The translations under genes were made by a program, and so were the position numbers. A DNA stretch of 64,000 nucleotides, from contig NZ_RXYB01000002.1 of assembly GCF_008086615.1 (NCBI RefSeq), positions 1 through 64,000 of the forward strand, in the 5' to 3' direction. This document shows, piece after piece, positions 46,684-56,096 of this stretch. This DNA is from Acetobacterium tundrae. Lineage in GTDB: Bacteria > Bacillota > Clostridia > Eubacteriales > Eubacteriaceae. Under the pieces are notes generated by a model. The model saw nothing but the letters and a program-made list of their open reading frames with translations, searched no databases and had not been told where the DNA came from. Numbering within the stretch: position 1 is the stretch's first letter; each line of letters starts with the position of its first letter.

Positions 46684-47445
46684 ATGGCAAGACAAGCGCG
46701 GAAAAAAAGCACTACTGGCATTTACCATGTGATGCTGAAAGGTCTGGATGGGCGTAATATTTTTCTGGATGATACGGATCGCTCAATTTTCATGGAAAAG
46801 CTGAATAAGGCCAGAGAAACCGGCGGCTTTCAGTTGTATGCCTATTGTCTGATGGATAACCATGTTCATCTGCTGATCAAAGAAGGGGAAGAACTGGGCA
46901 CCAGCATCAAACGGATGACGGTTGGCTATGTGCAATTGCACAACAACAAATACGGTCGAACCGGCCATCTTTTTCAGAATCGTTTTAACAGTGAAGCAGT
47001 CGAAGATGACCAATATCTGATGACTGTGATTCGGTATATTCACCGCAATCCCTTAAAAGCCGGTATGGTTTCTCGACTGAAGGAATATTCATGGAGTAGT
47101 TATCAACAAATTATTCAGGCTTATCAGGGAAACTCGTCGATCATCGATATGGGGATCATCAAAGACTATTTTCCGACCATCGCAGATTTTATTCGATTTT
47201 CTGAGGAAGAAAACCAGGATGAATGTCTGGAAATAAACCTGAAAACCAGGTGCAGTGATGAACAGCTTACTGTCCTGCTGAGTAAAAATCCCGAATACCG
47301 GAATCTGGGGGAACTGTCGGTAGACAAGCGAAATCAACTGATCCGTCAGATTCAGCAGGAAACCAGCGGCAGTATCCGCCAATTGAGCCGGGTGTTGGGG
47401 CTGGGAAAAATGATGGTGGAGCTGGCATTGAAGCGAAGAGCATGA
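46684..47445 (+). mobile_element. REP-associated tyrosine transposase (RAYT, IS200-like Y1)
   Basis: A 253-residue Y1_Tnp-family protein. The HUH pair is in MDNHVHLLI, the catalytic tyrosine region is around GYVQLHNNKYGR, and the RYIHRNPLKAGMV ending of the core is typical. The C-terminal ~80 residues are an extra helical domain common in RAYTs. I start at ATG 46684 after GGAGGTG. The protein probably nicks or mobilises REP-like hairpins. Inverted palindromes bracket it. Confidence 0.92.
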
Positions 47446-47469
47446 CGAACGAAACGTCCCTCTTGTCAT
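47442..47469 (-). repeat. REP-like palindrome, right end of RAYT element
   Basis: ATGACGAACGAAACGTCCC...TTGTCAT in opposite orientation to the left end. It overlaps the transposase stop codon. Confidence 0.75.
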
Positions 47470-47655
47470 ATTGTCATAAGTTGTATAGTTGTTGGCGAAA
47501 AGATGTATGGTTTGTGGTGAAAACCTGTATGCTTTCATTGGCGTAAATCGGTATGGTTTATTTTACCATTTACAGCAGTTTTTCAATTGTTGATATTTCA
47601 ATGTAGGGTTATAATTTCCCTGTAATACATAAACAGAAATTTGAAAGGCTGCATG

Positions 47656-48144
47656 ATGAGAAAGATTTTACTAAATGCAAAATATCATATTGATTTAACA
47701 ATAATGGTATTTGTAGAGGGAACGATCATAAAGCCGAAATCATGGTTGTCATTATATAATCATAATCGTTATGTCCCGATTGGAAATGCAGTAAAAATCA
47801 TAAAGACGTGGCAACAACAAGGAGCGAACATCATTTTCTGTACGTCACGAAAGAAAAGCCAAGCTGATGATATTGCAATCCTCTTAAAAGAATATGGATT
47901 TATTGGCTCTTTCTTAATAGCAAGAGAACCTAAAGAGAGTTATAAAGACATCGTCGAAATGTTACAGCCTGACATTTTGATTGAAGATGATTGTAAAAGT
48001 ATCGGAGGAGCGTGGCAAATGTGCATTACGAAAGTGAACCTAGATATCAAGAAAAACATATTATCTATTGTTGTACCAGAATTTCAAGGGATTGATCATC
48101 TTTCTTTAAATATTGAGCAATTATATGACGTGGGGACGTTTTAA
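47656..48144 (+). CDS. HAD-like protein without the nucleophile aspartate
   Basis: A 162-residue protein with a HAD phosphatase-like layout. The first motif reads VFVEGTI where DxDGT is expected, so the nucleophile Asp is Phe and the second Asp is Glu. Motif II-like FCTSR, a Lys-rich helix and DILIEDDC (motif IV-like) follow. The start is probably 47656; ATG 47653 is equally possible. Activity is doubtful. A REP-like palindrome overlaps its stop. Confidence 0.5.
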   Translation: MRKILLNAKYHIDLTIMVFVEGTIIKPKSWLSLYNHNRYVPIGNAVKIIKTWQQQGANIIFCTSRKKSQADDIAILLKEYGFIGSFLIAREPKESYKDIVEMLQPDILIEDDCKSIGGAWQMCITKVNLDIKKNILSIVVPEFQGIDHLSLNIEQLYDVGTF

Positions 48145-48152
48145 TTGTCATG
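48125..48152 (+). repeat. REP-like palindrome
   Basis: ATGACGTGGGGACGTT...TTGTCATG, same orientation as the RAYT left end, overlapping the stop of the HAD-like gene. Confidence 0.65.
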
Positions 48153-48280
48153 TTAGCGTATGTCAGGGGGGATGCTTCGATTGCCAGGCATTCAAAACGT
48201 CCACTCAACATTAGTGAGTTTATAGACATAATACTTATTAATTATATAGTAAGTTACTTTACATAAGGAATGGTTTAAAT

Positions 48281-48835
48281 ATGGTTAAGGATCATTTAGG
48301 AAAGAGTTATAAGAGCGTTAAAGAGATGTGTTCAGCATACAATATCAGTTATGCAGTTTTTCTTGATAGAAGAAGTCTAAGTTGGTCTTTAGAGGATTGT
48401 TTAACGATTATGGTAGTAGACCATAAAGACAGAGGCTATAAATCAGAAGAAGATATGTGTAACTATTGGGGTGTTAAGTATTATGTGTTTAAAGATAGAC
48501 TTTCTGAAAATTGGACATTAGAAGAGGCTTTGGAAGGTAGACAACCGGATAGTATTAAGGATCATCAAGACAGGGGTTTTAAAACAAAGTCTGCAATGTG
48601 TTTACATTGGGGTGTTAAAGAGTATGTTTTTAATGATCGGATAAAGGATGGGTGGTCATTAGAAGAAGCTTTAGAAGGAAAAAATCCTAATACTGTAGTT
48701 GATCATTTGGGTAAGAAGTATGACACAGAGAAAGATATGTGTGCTTATTGGGGAATGAAAAGCTATATCTTTAAAGATAGAATAAAAGATGGTTGGAGTT
48801 TAGAAGAAGCTTTAACTATACCATATAAGTTGTAG
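48281..48835 (+). CDS. Protein of four tandem ~46-residue HTH-like repeats
   Basis: A 184-residue protein made almost entirely of four repeats with the pattern DHxGxxYxSxxxMCxxWG(V)xxYVFxDRIxxGWSLEEAL. The middle of each repeat (EMC..W.V.Y..F.DR) resembles a helix-turn-helix, as in the repeat modules attached to homing endonucleases and in large Lachnospiraceae and phage proteins. No catalytic domain is attached. It may bind DNA at repeated sites. AAGGAATGG precedes the ATG. Function unknown. Confidence 0.6.
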   Translation: MVKDHLGKSYKSVKEMCSAYNISYAVFLDRRSLSWSLEDCLTIMVVDHKDRGYKSEEDMCNYWGVKYYVFKDRLSENWTLEEALEGRQPDSIKDHQDRGFKTKSAMCLHWGVKEYVFNDRIKDGWSLEEALEGKNPNTVVDHLGKKYDTEKDMCAYWGMKSYIFKDRIKDGWSLEEALTIPYKL

Positions 48836-48865
48836 TAAATAAGAGTTAGATTACCGCTGTGGTGA

Positions 48866-48892
48866 ATGACACAGAGACGTTTCGACTGTCAT
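48866..48892 (+). repeat. REP-like palindrome, left end of a decayed RAYT copy
   Basis: ATGACACAGAGACGTTTCG...TGTCAT, same orientation as 46609. The remnant that follows corresponds to the 3' end of the transposase. Confidence 0.65.
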
Positions 48893-49049
48893 ATTAGGGA
48901 CAGTGAATATCAGAATCTGGGAGAACTGTTTGTTGAAAAGAGAAATCATTTAATTTGACAGATTCAGTAGGAACTCTGTGGCAGTGTCAATTGAGTTGGG
49001 TGCTGGGACTGGGTAAGATGATAGAGGAAGAGGCATTGAAGCGATGAAT
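48893..49049 (+). pseudogene. Decayed RAYT remnant (3' end only)
   Basis: This stretch aligns by eye to the last ~130 bases of the intact transposase: AATCTGGGAGAACTGT, CAGATTCAG, GGCAGTGTC, GGTGCTGGGACTGGG and GGCATTGAAGCGATGA in the same order. Stops and deletions break the frame. It is bracketed by REP-like palindromes as in the intact copy. Confidence 0.7.
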
Positions 49050-49072
49050 ATGATGAAACGTCCCCGCATCAT
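49050..49072 (-). repeat. REP-like palindrome, right end of the decayed RAYT copy
   Basis: ATGATGAAACGTCCCCGCATCAT, opposite orientation to 48866, mirroring the ends of the intact element. Confidence 0.6.
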
Positions 49073-49120
49073 TCCAAGTTATTTTGTGCCATGAGTGAAA
49101 CGAAAGGGCTGGTTATAGAA

Positions 49121-49765
49121 ATGAACAAAATGATTAAGATTAGGAATGAAGAAGAAGCAGATTATGAGACAGTAGAAGAAATCACAAGGAGATCTTTTTG
49201 GAATTTATATATTCCAGGGTGTAATGAACACTATTTAGTTCATATTATGCGATCCCACGAAGACTTTCTGCCGGAATTGGATCTGGTGATTGAAGTTGGT
49301 AATCAGATCATTGGGAATATCATGTATACGAAAACGAAGCTAATTGATGAGACCGGGGAAGAAAAAGACATCCTTACTTTCGGTCCAGTTTGCATTTTGC
49401 CAGAATATCAGAGAAAGGGATATGGAAAAAAACTATTGGAGTATTCCTTTGAACAGGCTGTGGCACTTGATTATGATGTGATTGTAATATTTGGAAATCC
49501 GAATAATTATGTAAACCGCGGTTTTAAGAGTTGCAAAAAGTACAAAATCTGTCTTGAAAATGGCACCTATCCGTCGGCAATGATGATAAAAGAACTCAAA
49601 CCAGGAGTTTTGGATGGAAGAAAATGGGTTTACCATCAAAGTCCTGTATTTGAGATAGATGAACAAGAAGCTGAGCGCTTTGACGAGGGTTTAGAAAGCA
49701 TGGAGAAAAAATACCAGCCAAGGCAGGAAGAATTTTTTATTCACAGCCATTCTGTTATACAGTAA
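49121..49765 (+). CDS. GNAT-family N-acetyltransferase
   Basis: A 214-residue acetyltransferase. The acetyl-CoA loop is LPEYQRKGYGKKLLEY near residue 100, preceded by a GPVCI strand. The substrate is unknown. The start is uncertain: ATG 49091 (30 bases earlier) or ATG 49121; neither has a good ribosome site. It stands between a decayed RAYT and a REP palindrome. Confidence 0.75.
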   Translation: MNKMIKIRNEEEADYETVEEITRRSFWNLYIPGCNEHYLVHIMRSHEDFLPELDLVIEVGNQIIGNIMYTKTKLIDETGEEKDILTFGPVCILPEYQRKGYGKKLLEYSFEQAVALDYDVIVIFGNPNNYVNRGFKSCKKYKICLENGTYPSAMMIKELKPGVLDGRKWVYHQSPVFEIDEQEAERFDEGLESMEKKYQPRQEEFFIHSHSVIQ

Positions 49766-49773
49766 GTTTGTGA

Positions 49774-49811
49774 TATGACGAACGAAACGACCCCGAGTAC
49801 CCAAGTCATAT
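49774..49811 (-). repeat. REP-like palindrome (extended form)
   Basis: ATGACGAACGAAACGACCCCGAG...AAGTCATAT. Orientation as the RAYT right end, with a longer loop. It sits between the GNAT gene and gajA. Confidence 0.6.
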
Positions 49812-49883
49812 AGGGGTTATTCTGATTGAAAAGACATCTTCGGGGCAGCAGAGATATAACAAAGTATAAAGGAGATGGGTCAT

Positions 49884-51977
49884 ATGTATATATCAAAAAT
49901 TAGTATTGAAAACTATAGAAACTTTGATTCTATTACTGTAGATTTTCGAGATGGTATTAATTTATTAATTGGACAAAACAATGCTGGGAAATCAAATTTA
50001 TTAAGAGCTTTAGCGATAATATTTGATAGTTCTTCTAAAAAGCAATTATCAATAAATGATATTTACAATAATATATCATTGGAAGAATTAAAGAGTCGTT
50101 CTCCTAAAGTATCAATTACTGTATCATTGTCGCAATCGGAAAATGAAAATTTATTAGGAGATGAATTGGTTACTGTTAGTAATTGGCTCGTTTCGTTGGA
50201 GGAACCATATTTAGCCCAAGTACAATACGAGTTCTTTTTGCCAGAAGCTCATGAAAAGAAATATAAGGATCGAATACAAGGTGCAGCCAATAAAGAAGAA
50301 GCGTGGAAAATCATCACAGACAACTTTATAAGATTATATATCAATAAAACATGGGTCGGAAATCCTGATAATCAGGTTCAAATTGATGGAGATAGTCTAA
50401 ATAAATTTGACTTTCAGTTCTTAGATGCCATTCGTGATGTTGAACGAGATATGTTTTCTGGGAAAAATACATTGTTAAAAAATGTGATCGACTTTTTTAT
50501 AGATTACGACATTAAATCTGACAAAGAACTTACAGAAGAACAGCAAATTCAACAGATATCAAGTAGAAAAGAAGGGTTTGAGACTACGTCACAAGTACTT
50601 TTAGAGAAACTTCAGGAACGACTCAAAAGTGGGAACAAAGAAATATTGTCATACGCAGACGGGATTGGAGCTTCATTCGATAACTCTGAACCTGATTTCG
50701 AAGGTAAGATAACAGAGAGTGAGTTGTATTCTGTCTTACAGTTAATTGTAAAGCAAAATACTGGTATGAGTATACCAATATCGAACAATGGACTTGGATA
50801 TAATAATTTGATTTTTATGTCATTATTATTAGCTAAAATGCAAGTTGATTCAGATGGAAAATATTTAGGAAGTAATGCTAAGGTTTTCCCTGTATTGGCG
50901 ATAGAAGAGCCAGAAGCTCATCTACACCCAACTATGCAATTTCAATTTATTAAGTTCTTAAAGAATAATATCAACGATAAAAAAGTCAAGCAAGTTTTCA
51001 TAACATCACACTCGACACATATTACTTCTTCAACGCAGCTTGACGATATTATTTGCTTGTACAAAGAGCAAGGAAAGACAGAAGTTTCTTATCCAGGTAA
51101 AGTTTTCTTCGATATTAATAGTGATGGAACAATTGAAAATAGGGCAAATAGCAAAAAGTATGTTCAGCGATTTCTTGATGCAACAAAATCAAACATGCTT
51201 TTTTCTGAAAAAGTAATTTTTGTAGAGGGTATCGCTGAACAGTTATTAATTCCCATTTTTGCGGATTATATGAATAAATCGTTAGAAGATAATCATATTT
51301 CGGTTATAAATGTCGGAGGAAGATATTTTGAACACTTCCTTTACTTATTCGATGGCAACAAAGACAATACGATTAAACGGAAAATTGCTTGCGTTACAGA
51401 TCAAGACCCAGCTCGAAAAGAAAAAAACAAAGAAAAGGCGAAATTTAAAAAGTGTTATCCCTTTGAAATGAATGTTGATCCATCGAAGTATGATTATGAA
51501 TTGAACTTAAATATGGTGAAGTATCAAAAGGGGAAACATGCTAATATTCGTTCATTTACCCAAGATGAAATTTATGGTAAAACTCTGGAGTACCAATTGG
51601 CTTTTGATAATGAAAAGAGTCGTTTATTAATTACACCTTCATTGCAGAATGACATAGAGTTAGACGAACTGATGATTTTAATCGATCAGGGTAAACCATT
51701 AAGTGAATTGTTGGATAAACTTCGAGGTAGTGATGAAAACGAACGAATTAAAGATTCACTTAATAAATCTAGTGGAGATGCTTGGATTGATGAGATAAAG
51801 AAGAAAGCTATTATTGCTTCAAGATACTTAAAATCTGTTGGAAAAGGGGAGAACGCTCTTGAATTGTCGTCTATATTGAGAGAAAACCTTTTAATAAAAG
51901 GGGAGGCAGGATTCCAAGATTTTAATGTACCAACCTATATTAAAGATGCAATTGAATGGATGTGTGAGAGCATATGA
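49884..51977 (+). CDS. gajA: Gabija GajA-like OLD-family endonuclease
   Basis: A 697-residue OLD nuclease. The ABC-type ATPase head has GQNNAGKSN near residue 33 and Walker B with signature-like LAIEEPEAHLHP near 345. The C-terminal TOPRIM domain has FVEGIAEQ near 445 and the DQDP acidic pair near 505. GajA proteins form an ATP-inhibited nickase that cuts phage DNA with GajB. At ~697 residues it is longer than B. cereus GajA (578), so another OLD/UvrD class is possible. I start at 49884 after GGAG. It is directly coupled to the next gene. Confidence 0.8.
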   Translation: MYISKISIENYRNFDSITVDFRDGINLLIGQNNAGKSNLLRALAIIFDSSSKKQLSINDIYNNISLEELKSRSPKVSITVSLSQSENENLLGDELVTVSNWLVSLEEPYLAQVQYEFFLPEAHEKKYKDRIQGAANKEEAWKIITDNFIRLYINKTWVGNPDNQVQIDGDSLNKFDFQFLDAIRDVERDMFSGKNTLLKNVIDFFIDYDIKSDKELTEEQQIQQISSRKEGFETTSQVLLEKLQERLKSGNKEILSYADGIGASFDNSEPDFEGKITESELYSVLQLIVKQNTGMSIPISNNGLGYNNLIFMSLLLAKMQVDSDGKYLGSNAKVFPVLAIEEPEAHLHPTMQFQFIKFLKNNINDKKVKQVFITSHSTHITSSTQLDDIICLYKEQGKTEVSYPGKVFFDINSDGTIENRANSKKYVQRFLDATKSNMLFSEKVIFVEGIAEQLLIPIFADYMNKSLEDNHISVINVGGRYFEHFLYLFDGNKDNTIKRKIACVTDQDPARKEKNKEKAKFKKCYPFEMNVDPSKYDYELNLNMVKYQKGKHANIRSFTQDEIYGKTLEYQLAFDNEKSRLLITPSLQNDIELDELMILIDQGKPLSELLDKLRGSDENERIKDSLNKSSGDAWIDEIKKKAIIASRYLKSVGKGENALELSSILRENLLIKGEAGFQDFNVPTYIKDAIEWMCESI

Positions 51978-53728
51978 ATATTACATCAAAAGATAAAATA
52001 AATATAGACGAAGACTTCAAAATAGAGGCAGGTCCTGGAGCGGGAAAAACAGAGTTTTTGGTTAATCATATTAAGACTGTTCTTCAAAACTCAAATAGAT
52101 TATCTTGTGCACGAAGAGTTGCGTGCATAACTTATACAAATACAGCTGTTGAGACCATCCTAGAGAGGATTGGTAAAGGTGTTTCTGACAAGGTTGAAGT
52201 ATCAACAATCCATAGTTTTTTATATAGAAATGTAGTAAAACCTTATTGTTCATTCATTCCAACTGAATATGAATTATGTTGCAAGAACGTTAAGGGACAT
52301 GATGAATTCTATATTAATAATAAATATATAAGAGAATGGTTTGAAAATGAAGACTTAAGTGAACTAAAGCACCCAAATACTAAAAAACAAATCTTATCTT
52401 TACCAGCATTAAATCAAGCATTACAAAATTGGCTTTTATCAATCAAATGTGTTTATAAGAATGGAATTGTTTCATTCGAATGTGACAATAAAAAAGCTGT
52501 TGGATATGATAAGAATAATAAAACCCATATTGGTATTAACGCAAAGAGCTTAAAAGTATTATCAAATAAAATAACAGGTTTGAAAAAAATATATTGGCGA
52601 AAAGGGAAGATGGATCATAATGACATATTGTATTTTTCGTATATTCTCATTGATAAGTACCCATTCATATTAAATGTACTTAGGGCAAAATTTGCGTATA
52701 TGTTTATAGATGAATATCAAGATACAAATCCGATACAGTCATTTATTTTAAATGAAATAAGGAAAAAAGATACCGTGGTAGGAGTAATAGGTGACAAAGC
52801 ACAATCGATTTATAAGTTTCAAGGTGCTGAGCCATCATTATTTGATTCGTTCAAAGTTGATAAAAATAATGTTTATACCATATGCAACAATCACAGAAGT
52901 ACAAATCAAATTATAAAATTTTTAAACAATATACGTAATGATATAAGTCAAGTTCCATGTGAGAACGTTAATGACATTGAAGCTATTATATATATAGGCG
53001 ATAGAAATGCTGGATATAACAAAGCCTGTGAGCTCTGTTGTGGCGAAACTGTGGTTTCTCTCTCTAGAGACAATATCAATTCAAACGCCATGAAAAAAGA
53101 AATTGAAGGTAAGGACTTAAACAGAAAGTTGCTCGAACAGTACTCAGAACAAGACAGTAATAGCGAACGACGGAATTATATATTGTCATTTATTCAAGCT
53201 ATTGAATTAGCTATAAACGGCAAATACAAAGAAGCCACAAAGAGGATAGAGTGGATCTTTAGAAAGGAAGAGAATCCAAAGAAAATGGCGTTGTATTCTT
53301 TAGTGAAAATAATTAAAATTTACAAGAATTATTGTGATGATACATTAATGAAATTTTATGATTTAATCTGTCGAACGCTTAATGCTACCTTATCTGGTTT
53401 TAGAAAAGGCGCAGCAAAAGATTTCTATGAGAATACGTTGTATAAAAGTGTGGCAATATGTATTAATATTACAGAAGATAACAGTAATCATATTACAATT
53501 CATAAGGCAAAGGGATCTGAATTTGAAAATGTTATGCTGGTTGGGAATAAGCACATTAAGGAGTTTTTACTGACCCCTGATTTGAATAATAACGAAGAGC
53601 ATAGAATAATATACGTTGCTATGAGTAGAGCTAAAAGAAGATTGTTTTTACAAATAGAAGAACTCAGTGATACTGATGAAATGAAGATATCTAAAACATT
53701 CAATTATTTGAATGTTGAAAGGTTGTGA
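51974..53728 (+). CDS. gajB: Gabija GajB-like UvrD/Rep helicase
   Basis: A 584-residue superfamily 1 helicase. Walker A is AGPGAGKT at 19-26, motif II FIDEYQDTN near 245, GDKAQSIYKFQGA, NHRST, and the terminal motif IHKAKGSEFEN with YVAMSRAKRRLFL. Partnered with an OLD nuclease this defines Gabija or the wider class 2 OLD group. The start overlaps the gajA stop (ATGA), so they are translated together. Length is slightly above the type GajB. Confidence 0.85.
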   Translation: MNITSKDKINIDEDFKIEAGPGAGKTEFLVNHIKTVLQNSNRLSCARRVACITYTNTAVETILERIGKGVSDKVEVSTIHSFLYRNVVKPYCSFIPTEYELCCKNVKGHDEFYINNKYIREWFENEDLSELKHPNTKKQILSLPALNQALQNWLLSIKCVYKNGIVSFECDNKKAVGYDKNNKTHIGINAKSLKVLSNKITGLKKIYWRKGKMDHNDILYFSYILIDKYPFILNVLRAKFAYMFIDEYQDTNPIQSFILNEIRKKDTVVGVIGDKAQSIYKFQGAEPSLFDSFKVDKNNVYTICNNHRSTNQIIKFLNNIRNDISQVPCENVNDIEAIIYIGDRNAGYNKACELCCGETVVSLSRDNINSNAMKKEIEGKDLNRKLLEQYSEQDSNSERRNYILSFIQAIELAINGKYKEATKRIEWIFRKEENPKKMALYSLVKIIKIYKNYCDDTLMKFYDLICRTLNATLSGFRKGAAKDFYENTLYKSVAICINITEDNSNHITIHKAKGSEFENVMLVGNKHIKEFLLTPDLNNNEEHRIIYVAMSRAKRRLFLQIEELSDTDEMKISKTFNYLNVERL

Positions 53729-53744
53729 ATATAACGAGGATTAA

Positions 53745-54364
53745 TTGATATACAGATCTTTAAGAGGACAATGGTTGGCGATCGGACTGGAATTTTGTGG
53801 CGTGGCATTTTTAACGCTGATCAATGGAGTCGTATCGGTTAACATCGGGGTGTTCTGGCTCTTTTTGGCGGCGCTGGTTTTAAGCTTTTATAATCTTTTA
53901 CAGCGGAAGCTCACTAAATCTTATGCGCCCTTGCAAACAGCGGCCTATAGCATTTGGGGGGGAACGATTCTGCTTGCGGTCTTTCTGCCGACGTCGGTAT
54001 TGATTTGCAATTAAAAATGACCAGCAATTCAAATAAGTGGTCGATTTTACTTGACAATCAACAGTCGGTGAATCAGGTGATTATGGCGCCGCCAATGCAA
54101 TGGGTCTATGTTCTGATTCTGGGAGTATTCTCCAGCGCCATTGCCTATGTTGCTTGGACGAAGGCTCTGTCCGTAGCAGAAAAGACATCCCAAGTCAGTA
54201 ATAATATGTTTTTAACCCCCTTTTTGACCAGTGTGTTGGGTTTTTTGATTGCTGGTGAAATCCCGGAGTAGTCAACAATCATTGGTGGTACAATTATTCT
54301 GTTTGGAGTCTTTCTGTTTAATTATGGTGAACGGTTAAAAGGTTTTATTAAACCCCGCAATTAG
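53745..54364 (+). pseudogene. DMT/EamA-family transporter remnant
   Basis: The N-terminal half is absent. Reading from 53745 gives the second EamA repeat's helices (GQWLAIGLEFCGVAFLTL), a frame change at about 53990, further helices to PFLTSVLGFLIAGEIPE, an in-frame TAG, and the C-terminus to 54364. The truncation starts about 15 bases after gajB ends, which makes this the likely border of the gajAB insertion. Confidence 0.75.
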
Positions 54365-54503
54365 GCTAAAAAGCCCTTCGATCAGAATAAATCCGACCAG
54401 CAGTGGCGAAACAATCGATCATGGTTCCGATAAGACATATTGAGGAACGTGATTTTCAAATAAATCGCGATTTAAAAACAAACATGGAAGCGATCAGGAT
54501 GCC

Positions 54504-54525
54504 AAACGTGACGTCTCTTTGTCAT
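54504..54525 (-). repeat. REP-like half palindrome
   Basis: AAACGTGACGTCTCTTTGTCAT resembles the right-hand REP end with a short insertion. Confidence 0.4.
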
Positions 54526-54564
54526 CAAAAGTCGCCTAATTAAAACGAAGGAGAGGAACAACAG

Positions 54565-54978
54565 ATGGACACAGTTGAGCGTTTTGTCAAAGCTCAGGAA
54601 GAAAGCTATGGGCAGGCACTAACGGAAATAAAAAATGGCCGCAAGCGCAGCCATTGGATGTGGTATGTTTTTCCCCAGCTTAAAGGGCTGGGAAGTAGTG
54701 AAACGGCCAGGTATTATGGAATAGAGAATCAGCAAGAAGCAAAGGCATACATGGCGCATCCGGTGCTGGGTTCGCGTTTATTGGAGATTTCCGGGGAACT
54801 GTTAAAGCTTGAGTCGAGTGCTGCCAATGCGGTATTTGGCCGACCCGATGATTTGAAGCTGAAATCATCAATGACCCTGTTTTATCTGGTCGATGGTAAT
54901 CCGACGTTTAAGGCAGTGCTGGATAAATATTTTGGTGGTGAGATTGATGAAGTTACTGCTGATCAACTAGACAAGTGA
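54565..54978 (+). CDS. DUF1810 family protein
   Basis: A 137-residue protein with SHWMWYVFPQLKGLGSS and YGIENQQEAKAYMAHPVLG, the conserved DUF1810 sequence. Its biochemical function is unknown. GAAGGAGAGG precedes the ATG. Confidence 0.9.
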   Translation: MDTVERFVKAQEESYGQALTEIKNGRKRSHWMWYVFPQLKGLGSSETARYYGIENQQEAKAYMAHPVLGSRLLEISGELLKLESSAANAVFGRPDDLKLKSSMTLFYLVDGNPTFKAVLDKYFGGEIDEVTADQLDK

Positions 54979-55150
54979 TAAATGAACGCTTACGACGAAA
55001 AGTCTCCGCGTCACATAGCGATGATTTCTTTTTACCATCGTCGATAATTTCGATTTCTCGATAATCAAACCAGATGGATTCGATAAATGGGTCTTCACGA
55101 AAAGAGGTTTTAGAAACCAGATTAAGTTCTTTAAGAAATATTATTTATAA
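54979..55150 (-). other. Possible minus-strand gene fragment (unassigned)
   Basis: The minus strand is open through this gap and reads LVSKTSFREDPFIESIWFDY followed by REIEIIDDGKKK, which looks coding but has no clear start and no family I can name. A REP-like sequence (around 54990-55016) lies inside. It might be a degraded gene; evidence is weak. Confidence 0.25.
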
Positions 55151-55218
55151 TATGACGCTATGCTGTCACATTTAAGATGTTACAATTAATTAAAAATGCA
55201 GGTAAGGGAGAAATGAAG

Positions 55219-55767
55219 ATGGCCAGACCAACAACTAAGCCCAGCTTGATGGCAGAAGCAGATAGTAATTATCAAAAACTGAATCAACTGATTGATTCAA
55301 TGACCGAAAAAGAGTTGTCGATAGCATTTGATTTTTCAGATGATGATCGAAAAAAAGAGGCCCATTGGGGAAGAGATAAGAATCTTCGAGACGTTCTGGT
55401 GCATTTATATGAATGGCATCAGCTTGTTTTGAACTGGGTGGATTCCAATATGAAAGGTGAAGATAGACCTTTTTTGCCGGCTCCGTACAACTGGAAAACA
55501 TATGGAGCGATGAATGTGGCTTTTTTTGAAAAGCACCAGAACACTTCACTTGATCAATCCAAAGAAATGTTTGAAAAATCACACCAGGATGTTCTAAAGT
55601 TAGCGGACACCTTTACAAATGAAGAACTGTTTACAAAAGGGACCTATAAATGGGTTGGCGGAAGCACATTGGGTTCATATTTTGTGAGTGCGACAGCAAG
55701 TCATTATGATTGGGCGATGAAAAAAATCAAAGCACATATTAAAAATTGTAAGGGTATCGAAAACTAA
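55219..55767 (+). CDS. ClbS/DfsB-family four-helix bundle protein (DUF1706)
   Basis: A 182-residue helical protein. RDVLVHLYEWHQLV with conserved His and the W...G.Y sequence near the end match the ClbS/DfsB (DinB-like) family. ClbS protects E. coli from colibactin; other members have unknown roles. I use ATG 55219, eight bases after GGGAG; ATG 55213 is close too. Confidence 0.85.
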   Translation: MARPTTKPSLMAEADSNYQKLNQLIDSMTEKELSIAFDFSDDDRKKEAHWGRDKNLRDVLVHLYEWHQLVLNWVDSNMKGEDRPFLPAPYNWKTYGAMNVAFFEKHQNTSLDQSKEMFEKSHQDVLKLADTFTNEELFTKGTYKWVGGSTLGSYFVSATASHYDWAMKKIKAHIKNCKGIEN

Positions 55768-56096
55768 GCAGAGAGGTTTAGATGGCTTGTGCCTATCGAT
55801 ATGGGCTGGACGTCGATCAATCTGAAACGTCCCCTCGTCATATATTTTACCTCATTTCCTTGCAATATGGGACTGCACTTTTATGATATTACGCTAGATC
55901 AAAAATGTCATCTTTTAGGACTTGTTTTCAGACGAAAGATAGATGATATAGGTTGATTCTGATGGCGACAAATTAATAAATATAATCATACCATTAAAAA
56001 CAGAAAAGAATATTTTAGGTGGTGAAAAAATGAAGCGTTGCATTGCAATTGCCGGAATAGATCTGAAAAAAAATTAATATATTAGGAGGATTTGTA
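55768..56096 (+). other. Intergenic stretch with REP-like half-site and a short leader ORF
   Basis: 329 bases. A REP-like half-site (TCTGAAACGTCCCCTCGTCATAT, 55821-55843, described here in part) is the only copy downstream of the ClbS gene. At 56030-56077 a 15-codon frame starting after AGGTGGTG (MKRCIAIAGIDLKKN) ends 19 bases before the acetyltransferase. It could be a leader peptide or the tip of a lost gene. The rest shows nothing recognisable. Confidence 0.4.

Noticed and set aside
54979-55150. Named family for the minus-strand fragment
   Set aside because: The sequence looks coding but no family can be recognised without a search, so it is listed as unassigned.
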